A stretch of 64,000 nt of DNA from Calliphora vicina. Taxonomy: Eukaryota; Arthropoda; Insecta; Diptera; Calliphoridae. This document shows, one piece after another, positions 34,291 through 46,055 of the stretch. The DNA lies in contig NC_088781.1 of NCBI RefSeq assembly GCF_958450345.1, forward strand, positions 43,697,357-43,761,356, in the 5' to 3' direction. A program made the translations under genes and the position numbers. A model generated the notes under the pieces. That model was not told where the DNA came from and did not search any database. It saw nothing but the letters and a program-made list of their open reading frames with translations. Every line of letters begins with the position of its first letter. Within the stretch, counting starts at the first letter, position 1.

Positions 34291-35330
34291 ACATGAGGAT
34301 CTTCCAATATCAGTTTACGTATAGCATTGATGTTTTTCGTCAAATAGTTAACTTGAGCCTATAATTGCAAAATTCATAAAGGTGCGAAATAATTATTTTT
34401 AAATGCAAGAAGGGACAAGTGAAAACTCAAAAGTTATTTAATCTCCGCACTGTTGTTTAGCTAATCCTTGTTTAAAATACATGTCATAAAACTGCTCTAT
34501 ATTTCATTCAAATTTTTTTAACCAACGTAAATCGATATTAACGTCAGATTTGATATGTCTTCTCCAGAGCTGTCATTTCTCTAAACCTAAGATGTAATCC
34601 CCATATTTTGAATAACGCTTTATGACAAAATAAAAAGCTTCTCATATTTTAATAGTTGGGGCTTTATTTATAGCAAATCATAATTCTTTCTCCCCCTCCT
34701 TTTATTATACAGCCTTTACTACGAAATTTTCTCCCATGCAAATTGTCAATTTTTTATTAAACAAAACAAAAAAAAAAAATAATGAAAAAAACTAAAACGA
34801 AATAGACATGTGTCATTTTTAGCGCCATAATTAATGGTCACATGACTGTGTTGTGTTCATCAAAATGTAGCAATTGCCCATGTTGTTTTAGTTGTTCCGA
34901 AATATGTATGGATGTAATAATGTATGTATACAAACATGTAGTTATGTATGAAATTTACCATGTCACAAGGGGCAGAATAACGAGCAAGTAGAAGAAGAAA
35001 CTAACTACATAATTTTGCTAAAATTCAAAACTATTTAATGCATGAAACAACTGGATGTTGTACAAACACAAATACATCCATATATAACTGAACAGATATT
35101 TACAACCTGTTAGTTCTTACTAAGAGAGTGGAACCCTTTTTGAGAACGATCTAATGTAATTTATTGTAGGCACAGTTGAAACTTTTCTGGCTGCAAATAA
35201 ACTACTTAAGACGGGTGAAATTACTGCCCCCATGATAGCTAAGCAGGAGATATTCACTCATCCTAAGTAGTCAATACTCTTGATAACAGTAGACCCCTCA
35301 AAAGATGACAATCGGTATTTTATATCAATT
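34291..35330. other. Non-coding stretch
   Basis: No supported feature. ATGT/GTATG-rich microsatellite-like text lies near 34900-34960. Confidence 0.55.
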
Positions 35331-35571
35331 ATTGGGTGTATGTCTTAAAAATGCGGGATTTTATATAATGTTTGGCTTTTATTTTTAAACATTTGCTCAT
35401 CTTTTGAGGCCAATCAAGCCAATTTCGAATTACTCTATAAGGTGAAGAGTATCCCAGAGAGAGCGTTCTGCATCGATCAAAACAAATAGTATTCGGACGA
35501 GGTAACCACCTCTTTCTAAATAGTTTTTAACAGGTATTTCAATATGTGGCCTAGCGTTGTCATGATGGAAT

Positions 35572-36178
35572 AGGGAAGTCGGATTTACCGTCTCCGATTT
35601 TAATGAAATTTACTTTGAAAAAGTCACTGATATGAGAAACATATTGGATATATTATCCAATATGTTTCTCAAAGGAAACTCATTTCGATGTAAAAATATC
35701 GCGATGTGAAAATTGAAAAATTTGTTAAAATTGTCTAAATACAAATAATTGTCCATAACTTTGAAACTACTCAAAGACCAGCATCATTTTTGACTCCATT
35801 TTAAAGCCAAAGATATTGTCCTTAAAATCGTGTGAATAAAATTGTTTACTTCCAAAATCTTAAAGGTCAATATTTGGAGTATATATTTCAATGTAAAAAA
35901 TATCAAAGATCGCTGTGTTAAAAATTAATATATCCATCCATATGAATTTATATGAAAAAACGTACTTATAATAACGTTTTTCTTTATAACTCCTGAACTA
36001 ATCGAGTCTCTATTGAAATTATTTTGCACGAATATAGTAGATAGTTTAGGTGTCCTCATACCATGATCTTTTGGAATTTTTAGCACCGCCATCTCTGATA
36101 TTTTTTACATTTGGAACCCTTTGGAACCGTAATATGTGTGGTAAATTTGATTAAAATCGAAGGTGTCAAAATTCTCCC
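35572..36178. mobile_element. MITE-like insertion in the mariner at 35333
   Basis: Comparison with the uninterrupted mariner at 18391 places the left edge at 'gatggaata|gggaagtcgg' and the right edge near 'attctcccaatatt'. The ends are imperfect inverted repeats of ~35 bp sharing 'cgattttaat(g/c)aaattt'. No coding capacity. A perfect hairpin lies 60 bp inside the left edge. The duplication is probably a short TA-type site, not certain. Confidence 0.65.
35634..35670. repeat. Perfect hairpin, 17-bp arms
   Basis: GAGAAACATATTGGATA, a 3-nt loop TAT, then the exact reverse complement TATCCAATATGTTTCTC. It is subterminal in the MITE-like insertion. Confidence 0.9.
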
Positions 36179-36565
36179 AATATTAAGAATTCGTGTCTAA
36201 CCATATGTTCTGGGCGTTATCATTGCAAACGAATATGTTGAGTGCGGTACAGGTTCCCTATGACGGTCTGGCCAGATTTCAGCAGCTCTTAATAGATAGG
36301 ACCATTTTGCTCCCACCAAATACAGAGCATTACCTTAGCGCCATGGATATTTGGCTTTGGTGTCGTTTCGGCTTGTTGCTCGGGCTTCACATATGATCTC
36401 CTACGCTTCGGGTTTTCGTAATGGATTCATTTTTCATCGCAAGTAATGATTCGGTGCAAAATCAATTTTCTTTAATAGAGCTCAAACATCATTTCGGACA
36501 TGCAAAGTCGTCTCTCAGCTTCAATTCATATGATAACCAATTTCCCTGCTGCTCGCAAACTTTTT

Positions 36566-36731
36566 GAAATTGCAGCTTGAGTAGCTCCCAATGATTTTGC
36601 AATCTCTTGTTGAGTTTGAGAACATTATTCGTGAAGTAAAGCCTCCATGAAATTGCAGCTTGAGTTGCTCCCAATGATTTCGTAATCTTTTGTTGAGTTT
36701 GAGAACATTCTTCGTGGAGTAATGGCTCCAA
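36566..36731. repeat. 83-bp tandem duplication inside the mariner relic
   Basis: The two units start with 'gaaattgcagcttgagt' at 36566 and 36649 and diverge by scattered substitutions. It duplicates part of the transposase helix-turn-helix coding region, which no other copy in the window does. Confidence 0.8.
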
Positions 36732-36979
36732 TTCTTGGTCTTCAAACTTTTTTGGCTGGCCTGGGCGATCTTTGTCTTCCGTGTCAAAATTGACACTTCT
36801 GAACCGAACAAACTACTTCTGAAAACGAACAAATTCCATCGTTGAAACCGATGGAACACATTCACCAAAAGCTTTACTGAGCAATCGGTGTTCTGCAGCG
36901 GCTGTTTTTTTTTCAAATTAAAGAAGTAATGCAAAACTTCCCGCATATGACGCTTAATTGGCACAAGATGTGGGTAAAA

Positions 36980-37500
36980 ACGTTTAGATCTTTTTGAATG
37001 AAGTACGGATTTTTAAAATTTGTCGGGATCATAAAAATAGGTATTTTTGTAAGATGATTTCATCGTCAGGAGTCAAATCTCTTTCCGCCGAGACATTTCT
37101 TCAGGTTTGGAAGTGAGAAATAGTCAATCGGGGCTAAATTCGGGAAACAGGGCGAAAGAGGCAGCATTTCGTAGCCTAATTCATGGATTTTTTCCATGAA
37201 AACTGTTTCCGATTGTGCGTAAACGCAGCACTTATTTTGCGGGAAGCTTAATCATACCCAAGTGAGCATTCACAATTGAAACTACTGAGCCATGAAATAT
37301 GCCTATGGCTTCCACAATTTCTCGTACTTTCAATTTCCGATCAGCCAACACTATATCGTGATTTTGTTCAATTGTTTCGGCTATAGAGACCTCAACTGGG
37401 CATCAAGAACGATCAGCATCTTCCATGTTAGTACGATCACAACGAAATTCAGTAAACCAATTCCAATTTCTCCTCAAGTCATGAGGTAGTCTGCTTTCAA
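36980..37500 (-). pseudogene. Relic of a second mariner family
   Basis: Minus-strand pieces read 'WFTEFRCDRTNMEDADRS', 'DRKLKVREIVEAIGI' and 'LGMIKLPAK' (37460-37230), the N-terminal region of irritans-type mariner transposases. Near 37140-37080 the C-terminal 'FPNLKKCLGGKRFDS' follows. The middle, with the first two catalytic Asp residues, is deleted. This family differs from the other mariners here, which have DYYLFRSM-type sequence at the same place. It begins where the mariner at 35333-36975 is truncated. Confidence 0.75.
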
Positions 37501-38784
37501 TGGCTGCAGCTGGTTCAGATTTTGACAGGAGTCAACTCACAGATGGAATAGCTGGCGTCCTATTTTGCTTCAGGCTCAAACCGATAGCCATATAAAGTAA
37601 AAAAGTAAGTAAAGTAACTGACAGATGCCTGTTGACAGGACTTATTGACCCAACCTCGTAGAGTCAATTGACTCCACACAGAGGACTATGGGTTAGCTAG
37701 CTGGTATCTCCTACAATAGAGTCAATTGACTGGTCACATCGCTAGTGAAGTTACCAATGTCTAACCCCTTTGGGTTAGTGCAATCATTAGTCCCCAAAAC
37801 TACTGGGAAACTACCATTATTCCCATGAATATGTAAGTATTTGTAGCATGCATGTATATTAAATATTCTGCAACAAGATGATGCAAATACAACAAAAAAC
37901 TATCCAATAAGTAGGTCAGGTCAACCTTTAGAAAATCTATACAGCCATCCATCCATACATACAAACAAGCCATCCATCTCTCCATCTCAACACCCCCCTA
38001 GTTCTCTAATGTTCTCTATATATGTATATGGGATTGCGGTAGCAGAGTTGCAAGTTGTATGTATAAGTTTTGGTAGTTTATATTCTAGATTAGCTCTTTG
38101 AAATTTTGTAATAAATTGTTGTTGGCCAGACCAACAACAATACATGAAGAACATGAACAAACTCACATGTGAGTGTGTGTTTAGACAAACTCATTTGAAA
38201 CTGTATTAGAATAAATTAGATGATAAAGTGTACGAACAAGTATGTAAGAATGTTTGTGTGTGGGCTTGTGCACAACTGCAACTGCCAAGATGATGGTGTA
38301 TTGGTCCGTCCTTCCCTCCTCTGTCTGTCAGTTTGTTTGTCTTTGCCATTTATATAACACAAGCTAGCTGATTCTCCAATGTTGCCTGTGTTTCCAATTA
38401 GCACTTATAATTATGCCATGATTAATGATAAATCTTCTGGATTAATTTTGTAGTTTCTTGTTTTTTTTTTAAGGGGCATTAAAAAAACAACGAACAACAC
38501 ATCCATAGTGTTTATGCAAAGTGGGGGGAACGAATATTGTCATCATCATCATCAGCACCATCAACCGGCAACATGATTGTCATTATTTTGGCTAAAGGTG
38601 ATCCATTTCCCCACACCATCAATGTCATCATTAGTTTGTTGTATAATTTTTGGCTTTTCGCTTTTCGAGTGGAAAATAAAGAAAGCCAGAAAAAGTTTGT
38701 TTAAAGAATTAAATCTTTTAACTTTTCTTTTATTTGCTATGAGGGCGGTATGAAAAGTTAGCTGGAAATAGTTAACTTCTTTAA
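37501..38784. other. Non-coding stretch with two 12-14-bp palindromes
   Basis: No gene seen. GAGTCAATTGACTC (37661-37674) and AGTCAATTGACT (37720-37731) are 12-14-bp palindromes 58 bp apart. The rest has CATC/ATCA microsatellite text near 38540-38640 and a GT-rich patch near 38255. Confidence 0.5.
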
Positions 38785-39790
38785 TTGATTATGATAATGA
38801 CTTTATCGTTGTTGCCAAATATACTACTAGCAAAAACGATCTCAAAAAATCTCCAGAATTTTAATTAAGGTTTCAGAAATGCCTTTTTTAATGGCCTATT
38901 GTATCAGGGTTTACTTTAGATTGAGACAGATTTATAACAGTTGGGGCTACTCTAACGAAATGTTAGTGGAAGAGATAGCTACAGAACTGAGAGGATTAAA
39001 TCAGAAAGGCCAGATTCTGTTTTTCAAAAAAGGACTTGCACGAAAGCTTTTGGCCTGTCACTGAAGTCCCATCAGTAGAGTGATCCTGGAGTGATCTATG
39101 ATTTAAAATGTCTTTGGAAGCAAGAATCTATTTTTTTTTTTTCAAATCAGACGACTATATTTTGCAGAATTTTGTGACAATAATGAATAAAGGAGTTTTG
39201 AAATTAAATAATGTGAATAATATGTTCATAAAATGGTTAGTTTACGATAACAACGACTTAATCATTGCAGCCAAATATACTTCCACCAAATTTGATACGC
39301 AAAATAGGGTTCTTTACCCTTTGTATCTGTAGAATATGTTGGAATTCATATCAAGCCTTTGATTATTATTTGCTTTAGTTTAGGTTTCAGAAAGATAATT
39401 TTTAATGGCCTACTATTGTAGCAGATTTTGCTTTAAACTGAGACGCAGTGTCAATGTCTTGTCAGTAAACTGATCCTGAAGAAGATCCTTCGCGATCATA
39501 ATCCCGTAAACTTTTATACGCCACTTGAGGGATTTGTACAGACAATACTATAATATATTACACAATATTATGATATCAAAGATTACAGGAAGTTTTGGAA
39601 CGAAAGATAGACAAATGTAATGCAAGTGCTTGTAAGTTATTTGGAGTAGATCCCAAGCGTGAACTTACAAATGTCACTTGAAGGACATGTAGGACTTGAA
39701 GGACTGTGTTGCAAGATTATGTTTATCAAGAAGAATTTAAAAAAGTTTTGGCTTGTCTCCAAAGTCCCCTCAGTAGGCTAAGGAACCAAA
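38785..39790. repeat. Degenerate large tandem duplication
   Basis: The word groups 'gcc-aaatatact', 'tttcagaaa', 'tttttaatggcctattgta', 'agattgagac' and 'aagtccc-tcagtag' occur at 38785-39085 and again at 39240-39480, with a partial third set near 39745-39775. Spacing is about 450-520 bp. Heavily diverged. The open frames of 61-74 codons inside it show no known motif. Confidence 0.45.
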
Positions 39791-40092
39791 GTCATCAATT
39801 TAAACTTTTAATTGCTCAAATTGCTCTGGTTTCACCAAACCTGTGCAGAAACAAGTAAACGGTGTTGTATCATTCCGTTCAATTTTGACTTTATAAAACG
39901 GTGGCGACATTTTTATTTTCAGGGGATGCATGCAAATCATGCAAATCATAGTGTTGGAACTAGGAAAATAGATTATGGTAGGGAGGTAATAGGGAGTAGC
40001 GTTTGTAGACATTCTATTTGAACTTTCATACATTGAAAATTACAGGAAACACTTCAGCGGACAGTACGGCTAAATAACGAATTTTCCAAGGA

Positions 40093-40229
40093 TTTTTTTT
40101 TTTTTAAAAACAAACACAAACTGCGAAGCATTTTGCTTGTCTGTAGTTACATCCAGAGTCTCTGGTGGGAATCGAACCCGCAACCCTCAGATTAATAGTT
40201 CAGCACACTATCGACTGGTCTATCGGGGC
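40093..40229 (-). mobile_element. tRNA-derived SINE
   Basis: On the minus strand a tRNA-like head starts GCCCCGATAGACCAGTCG. An A-box-like TAGACCAGTCG maps to 40212-40222. A perfect B box, GGTTCGATTCC, lies at 40168-40178. A ~55-bp unrelated body follows, then a 13-A tail (plus-strand T run 40093-40105). The length (~137 bp), internal RNA polymerase III boxes and A tail are the standard SINE layout. The anticodon stem is imperfect, so it is not a functional tRNA. No clear target duplication was found. Confidence 0.75.
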
Positions 40230-40234
40230 ACCCG

Positions 40235-41300
40235 TGTGTGCTGATAAACGTGTAAAAATCTGTATCAGGAACAAGTTTCCTAATTTCATCAGAACACATT
40301 CCATTATAGTACCGATAGAACAGCGAATCAACAGAGTTGGAAACCATACTGTCACCAATAATCTCTCCTGTACGCGGTCAAGAAGCTCCAAAATACATTG
40401 GAGTTCTATTCTATTTTCCGTCGGATATAGGTGGTATAAATAGTGAGGAGATCAGATGGAGTGAAGTAATTCGTAAACCATTTCAGAAAACCTAGACATT
40501 GAGATTGTCAGAAGGTCTAGATTAAGGGAATCATTCATGTTTTGCCTCAATTCCCCAATCACCGACAGGCTTGGTAAGTAAATATTGCTGTCATCTGCAA
40601 ATGAATAGATAGGCTTCGAAGTTTCACATAGAAGTTAGTTTAGAAAAATAAGGAAAAGAGAACTTAACAACCTTTTCGTAGATAAAAATTTAACGTTTTG
40701 TATTCGTTTGTGAAACATTGCGAAGTTACGAGAGCAAAAGGAGGCAGAAATAGTACAATGATCTCTATTACCGAGAGGTGCAAGAACATCCACTTCATAC
40801 TCTACAGTGTGTGAGGTGAAAAAAAGATCCAGAGTGTTATGTTGGTGTCCTTCAAAATATTCACATTCACTAATTGAGCAAGGCGGTTGTGCGCGGCGAA
40901 TAGTTCAACATATTGGCAAGAGTGTTGAAGACAAGAGGAGTTGTGAACATCGAAATCACCATCGAATACAATTTCAGTGCTCGGACAACCCTCAAGAATC
41001 TTCAATATGGAATTGGAAAGTGCATCGAAGCTTGATAGTGTAATATCCCTTTCCGCATTTGTACTTCTTTAAAGAAACCCGAAGTGCAAATAGTGTGCCC
41101 TGATTTAGAATTTAATCCAGAGACAGTTAAATACTGCATCATATGTGCCTAAGGATTACTGGCACTGGTACACAACTTCATCGCGTATGAATGTGTTAAA
41201 ATTTGAGGAAGCGCATATAGCCTTTTAAATGAAATATTGATCAAGCACTGTCTGTTACCCGATTAAAACTATCGTTGGCTTCAATTGAATTTTAAACTAA
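40235..41300 (-). pseudogene. LINE relic (family L-A): endonuclease to C-terminus
   Basis: Minus-strand remnants in order: an endonuclease part 'GDFDVHNSSCLQHSCQYVE' (~40960, the GDFN block), 'TLWIFFSPHTL' (~40815), then after a large deletion 'FADDSNIYLPSLSVIGELRQN' (~40600, the YADD position of reverse transcriptase) and 'LLDRVQ' of the C-terminal tail (~40385). It shares the tail and the text before it with the plus-strand relic at 19930. Stops and deletions throughout. It runs into the SINE at its 3' side. Confidence 0.7.
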
Positions 41301-42034
41301 AACCCCACCAGCAATTAAACGATATTTTTCTTTTTCCTGGAGGTTAGCTGCAAGGAATAGACTAGTCTTAACTGTAAAGACTTTTCCGTTTGCCCTCGTT
41401 TTTTTTTTTGGAGGTGGCAAATTATGTGTCACATCTAGTGGGGGACAGAAAAATCCATTTCCAAAGTGATTAGTGAAACTATGTTTGTTTAGAAAAGTGA
41501 TTTATGTTGATTTTAGTGGCAATAATTTTTAAAACGACGAAGTGTATATAATGAATTGAGGAAATAGAATGTGTGTAAATTATTTATATCTCAAGGCATG
41601 TAAAATTTGGGAAACTGTTTCATTTGATTGAGTCTTAAATTTATAGACTTCATCACATTAAGTCAAAGGCGAAATAGTATTTCTTTATAGCTCAGAATTA
41701 AATAATTAAAAAAAGATTTAAGGAAATCAAAGTTTTGAGGCAATTAAAAGTGGCTATACATATATTAATGAAATATTTAAGGTCTTGGAAGAAAGAGATC
41801 AATCAATGTTTGGTAGCTTTATTAAAGGTATTTCGTGGCAGTAAAACTTTATGTGGTATTGTATTACGCAGGATCTTAGTCTTGAGGACATATTCCCATT
41901 ACTAAAGGCACATTCGAAAACATTATTTGGCACTCAGAGTTTCCGGAGGACGAACTTGATCGAGGCAGAGCGAACTTGATCTGTAATTTTTATGTAAACA
42001 AAACGAGTGTCCAAAAAGTTCAAAACAATTATCA
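41301..42034. other. Non-coding stretch
   Basis: No feature with support. 41930-41975 has a short imperfect direct repeat ('gaacttgat'-containing). Confidence 0.5.
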
Positions 42035-42691
42035 AACAAGCAAGAGAGCTATATTCGGCTATGCCGAATCTTATATACCCTTCACCAAATTATACTTCAA
42101 AATAAAAATTTTAAATATTTTTAGGTAAACAAAATTTATTTTTTTTCCAATGTTGTTTTTTTAATTTTTTGGAACATTTTTTTTTCAAATTGTTTTTTTA
42201 AATTTATAATTTTTTTTTTTTGGTTTTTTCAATTTTTTTTTTAATATTTAGCGAAAAATAAAAAGTTAAAAAATATTTTTTCCGATTTTGACATATTGCA
42301 GGTCCAAATTACTACGGTCTTATATACGTCGTTGCAAAGGTCATTGAAATATCTATCATTAGATATCCATGCTGTCTATATTAATGACTTAATAATCCAG
42401 ATATAGGTAAAAAATCAAGGTTGTCCTGGTTTTTTCCTTATATCTCAGCCATTTGTGGACCGATTTTCTCGACCGAGCCGGAAGAATTCCGGAGATATTA
42501 ATGTATGAATAGTGTAAGTTATTTGGGAAATATGATTTCAACAGACAGACAGACGGACATGGATTAATCGACTCCGCTATCTATAAGGATCCAGAATATA
42601 TATAGTTTATAGGATCGGAAAATTATATTGTGGAAATTACATACGGAATGACAAACTTATATACATATACCCTTCTCACGAAGGTGAAGGG
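42035..42691 (+). mobile_element. DINE-like element D3 (longer copy)
   Basis: It starts AACAAGCAAGAGAGCTATAT, followed by the hairpin TTCGGCTATGCCGAA and TTATATACCCTTCACC, and ends in the hairpin CCTTCTCACGAAGGTGAAGGG. Near the 3' end a block with 'cagacagacggacatgg', 'atcgact' and 'gaatatatatagtttata' precedes the terminal hairpin. From memory, a very similar block order occurs in widespread Drosophila repeats. No ORF. Likely a non-autonomous rolling-circle-type repeat (inference). Confidence 0.65.
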
Positions 42692-42829
42692 AAATTAATA
42701 GCAGGAAAAAGTACAAAAGAGAAAGAAAGCGTTAGTATGATTCATATTCAATGATATTTTAATGTCGATCACTGCTCCAAAGGAAAGGTCATCACAAAGG
42801 TCATTATCTACGAAGAATTTCCGCATACG

Positions 42830-42965
42830 GGACGACGCCAAACCAAACGACGTTCACCAAGTGACTATACATCCACAAACAGCTACTGTTTGGTGAAAAT
42901 TTTGAGCTGACGCCATCATTGGCCATCACATTGGTTGAAGTTCATACAACGAGCGGCTAAAAATA
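42830..42965 (+). pseudogene. DDE_3-type transposase fragment
   Basis: 'NDVHQVTIHPQTATVWWKF' followed by a stop and 'ADAIIGHHIG' aligns with the family block HPEKITVWCGLWxGGIIGPYF, also seen at ~19430-19495. It is about 45 residues long and broken. It lies between the DINE-like element and a dispersed simple repeat. Confidence 0.55.
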
Positions 42966-42969
42966 GAAG

Positions 42970-43215
42970 AAGTTGTCCAAGGACAATGAAACTTGGCACA
43001 TAGGCATTTTTTGTTTGAATCAAGAAAAAATTTAAAAATCAAAATGATCTGCCCACTTTTACGCCCACCTCCGATACAAAGTGAAAATTAAATTTTGACC
43101 TACGGCATTGATTTTTGGCACATAGCATTTTTAAACACTCAGAATCATTTGTGTGAAATTTGAAAAATATCCGCCCACTTTTACGCCAATTTCCCATACA
43201 ACTTGTATTGAAAAA
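42970..43215. repeat. Dispersed imperfect tandem repeat
   Basis: Two units share 'ttggcacatag', 'gcccacttttacgcc' and 'cgatacaa/ccatacaa'-type words with ~120-bp spacing. 'acttggcacatag' also occurs in the tandem duplication at 4295-4660. No coding signal. Confidence 0.5.
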
Positions 43216-46055
43216 GTTTCATAACTCCCTTGATTTTTAATGCATCAACTCAGATTAAGACTTTTATAGTCCGATTTGTCCCTTTAAACAAATAAATAAA
43301 TAAAAAGTATTACCCAGCTTTGACGTTGATCGACTGGCTTGGGTTTACTTAATAAATTAAGTATAAAAAATAATAAAATAACAAAACACCCAGGAAAGGA
43401 GATAAATTTCTCCTTCTTACAACTAAAGAATTATGCCAAAAACAACAAGCATGAACGAAAATTCATGTTTTGTTACTTTATCACTATATCACTTTACAGT
43501 TTTACTGTTTTTTTGGAAAGGAGCACGTAGGAGCAGCTGAATTTTTTTTTAACTTTTAGCTGAGACTTCAAGCTGTAATTTGACATCTTTCGTTAAACAG
43601 CGCTCCACAGCGCTAAAAAGATGCAGTCCACTGAAGTTGATGAACATTGAAATTTTGATGTTGTTTATATTTTGTTCTACGAAATTTTTTATATGGTACT
43701 TTTTCCAACTTTTTTTAATGCACATCTCATCTATGGCAATTTTCATTTACGAAAATATACAACACAGTCAAATGATAAGTTTACTGTGATTGTACCAAAA
43801 GATTTAATATACAGTAAATTTGCATGCCATTTTAAACAAGCGAACATATATGAACTTCGATCGTGTCTGTCCAAACAAATAATAAATATATCAGCCTAAT
43901 ATTTCGGAATCATAATATTCTGATATCTGACAACAAATTACAAAAAAATTATCCAAATCGGCGAACATGAAAAAAAATTAATTTTGGCCACTCTTCAACC
44001 ATTGTGCGGCGCTACTCGGACTTACTACTTAAACGATTTAAGGTTATGGTTATCTCTCGCAATGTAAATCCTGTTTATTTTTGCAAATATTTGCAAAATA
44101 TTTTTCAATACAAATTGAAATGCATAAATTAAAATCAGCAACAAACAACACTTTCATTGACAACAACTACAAAACATTTTGTTTTTATTAAACACAAACA
44201 ACAACAGAAGTAGCAGTAGCAATAATAGCTAAAACAACAACAGCAGCGGCAGCAACAACATAAAACACAAATAAAAACAATATTGTACACGACAATGAAA
44301 AATTCAGAAGCCAAAAAATCCCAGTCTGTCGACATTATGCCGGCAGCCAGACAACAATTTTGAGTTGTTTGTTGCAAGAGTTGATGTTTCTTTTTTTTAG
44401 CAAAATACCAAAAACTCCAGCTCTAAAGGAACAAATATGATGGCATACAACAACATGAGGACTGAAAAACAAGTTGCAAGCTGGAAATGTGGGGAATAGA
44501 CAATGAATAACTTCAATATTCCTCACATACCAAAGAGACAGGCAGACTGAAAGACGAGCAGAGCAGGGCGTCAGACATAGAAAAATACCGAAAATGAGAG
44601 GAAGAAAAAAACTATATGAATGACTGAGAAAACAAACAAATTTCGTAAATTTATATGAATTTAGTCACATACAAAAAAACACCACTAGCAACAAAACCAA
44701 CACCATCATCATCATCATCTAGCAATAACATAAACACACTTGTAGGCAACAAAAACAACAATATTTATGCCCCAAAATATGTATGTGGCAGCAACAAAAC
44801 TAGCAACATATTTCTACAAAAAGTAACCAGCAGTTTTACAATATCTTTTTCTCTGTAATTTTCACTAAAATTCAATTACTAGTCCCCCAGAACTGCTGGG
44901 TAATTCACACTCTAGGATACAGAAGTCATGTGTGTTTTGTGTTTATTATTTTTTATTTCGCTTCTTTTTTGTGGGGCATGTGGTGGAATGGAGTTTTGAA
45001 AAATCTATTAGACTGAATGAACGTTTAACACAACAAAACACCGCTCAGTCTGTCTGTATGTCAGTCATTTAGTCTTTAAATGGCAACTTGGTGTAAAAAC
45101 CTTGTACAACTTCTTCTACTGTTGCTTCTTCAGATCTTCTTTCTTTATTTATGTTGTTTGTTGTTTTGCTGGTGTCGCATACGTGTGTTGCATGAATGTA
45201 AAGCGTGTGTGTGTTTGTTTGTTAAGAAATCAATGTCGTAAAGGTCGTTCGTGCGGCAGTGACAAGCTTGCTTCTAAAAAAAAACGTTGCCGCGGCATTT
45301 TCACAACTAAGTCAAAGTAATATGAAATAAACAACAAACTAAAGGAAACGTGGCACGCAACATCAATATTCGTTTGGTGTAAAAATACATTTTCATTGAA
45401 ATTAAGAAAAAATAAACGTCTCACCGCCACCACCATCACCCTTAACAGCAACTCTTACATGCCACACACACACTCTGTGCTAGACTAAGGGGAAGACTGT
45501 AGCAAACTCTTGTTTTTAAGAAAGGTCGTTTGCCAAATAAGTATGGCAGGGAAGGGTGGCCTAAAGATGAGTCTCAAGTTAGCAATATGAAGACATTAAA
45601 TTGAAATTACAACATATTTTTTTATTTCAATCTTTTGCTAAATATTTTCAAAACAATTTGTTTAAAAAACACATAGCTACATATCATATAAAAATTATGT
45701 TTTACATCCTTTTTTTGTCTCAAACTTCCTTCCCCATAATCCTCCCACTGCCTTAGTGCTCCCAGCTAGCAAGACAAGAAAGACGTCTGTCTGTCTGTGT
45801 CTCTAAATATGAAATTAGCCAGAGGGGCGTATTTCTTCACAGTCATTGATTGATGTCTTTTTTCCATTTTCACTTTAAGCTAAATACAAAAAGGGGTTAT
45901 TTACGAGCGTTTAAATGTAAAAATAAAACTAAAGCGACACACAAATATGTTTTTAAATTATTGGAATTTTATTTAAATTATATTTTATATGAACTTTTAT
46001 TTAAAGAGTTTTTAAATTGGATTATGTCAAAAGTTGATTTTACAATTAAAAAGCT
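43216..46055. other. Non-coding stretch with CAA/CAG microsatellites
   Basis: No supported gene. 44140-44265 and 44690-44830 are CAA/CAG/CATCAT-rich. 45170-45215 is GT-rich. The open frames are low-complexity or short. Confidence 0.55.

Larger units (their letters stand above)
35333..36975 (-). pseudogene. Mariner (DD34D) relic with inserted MITE-like element
   Basis: The 3' end of the gene is at the left: TA, then TTGGGTGTATGTCTTAAAAATG. On the minus strand it reads toward the N-terminal region, which ends near 36965. A 607-bp element (35572-36178) interrupts it near the second catalytic block. An 83-bp segment of the helix-turn-helix region (starting 36566 and again 36649) is tandemly duplicated. 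The 5' inverted repeat is missing where a different mariner begins at about 36980. Confidence 0.8.

Noticed and set aside
40145..40229. A functional tRNA gene on the minus strand
   Set aside because: The B box is perfect, but the anticodon and acceptor stems do not pair properly and an A tail follows the body, so a SINE is the better reading.
44135..44377. Cys-rich 80-codon minus-strand frame (poly-C/S/Y)
   Set aside because: A translation of CAA/CAG/GCA microsatellite DNA; similar frames appear wherever such tracts occur (14366, 14688, 51749).
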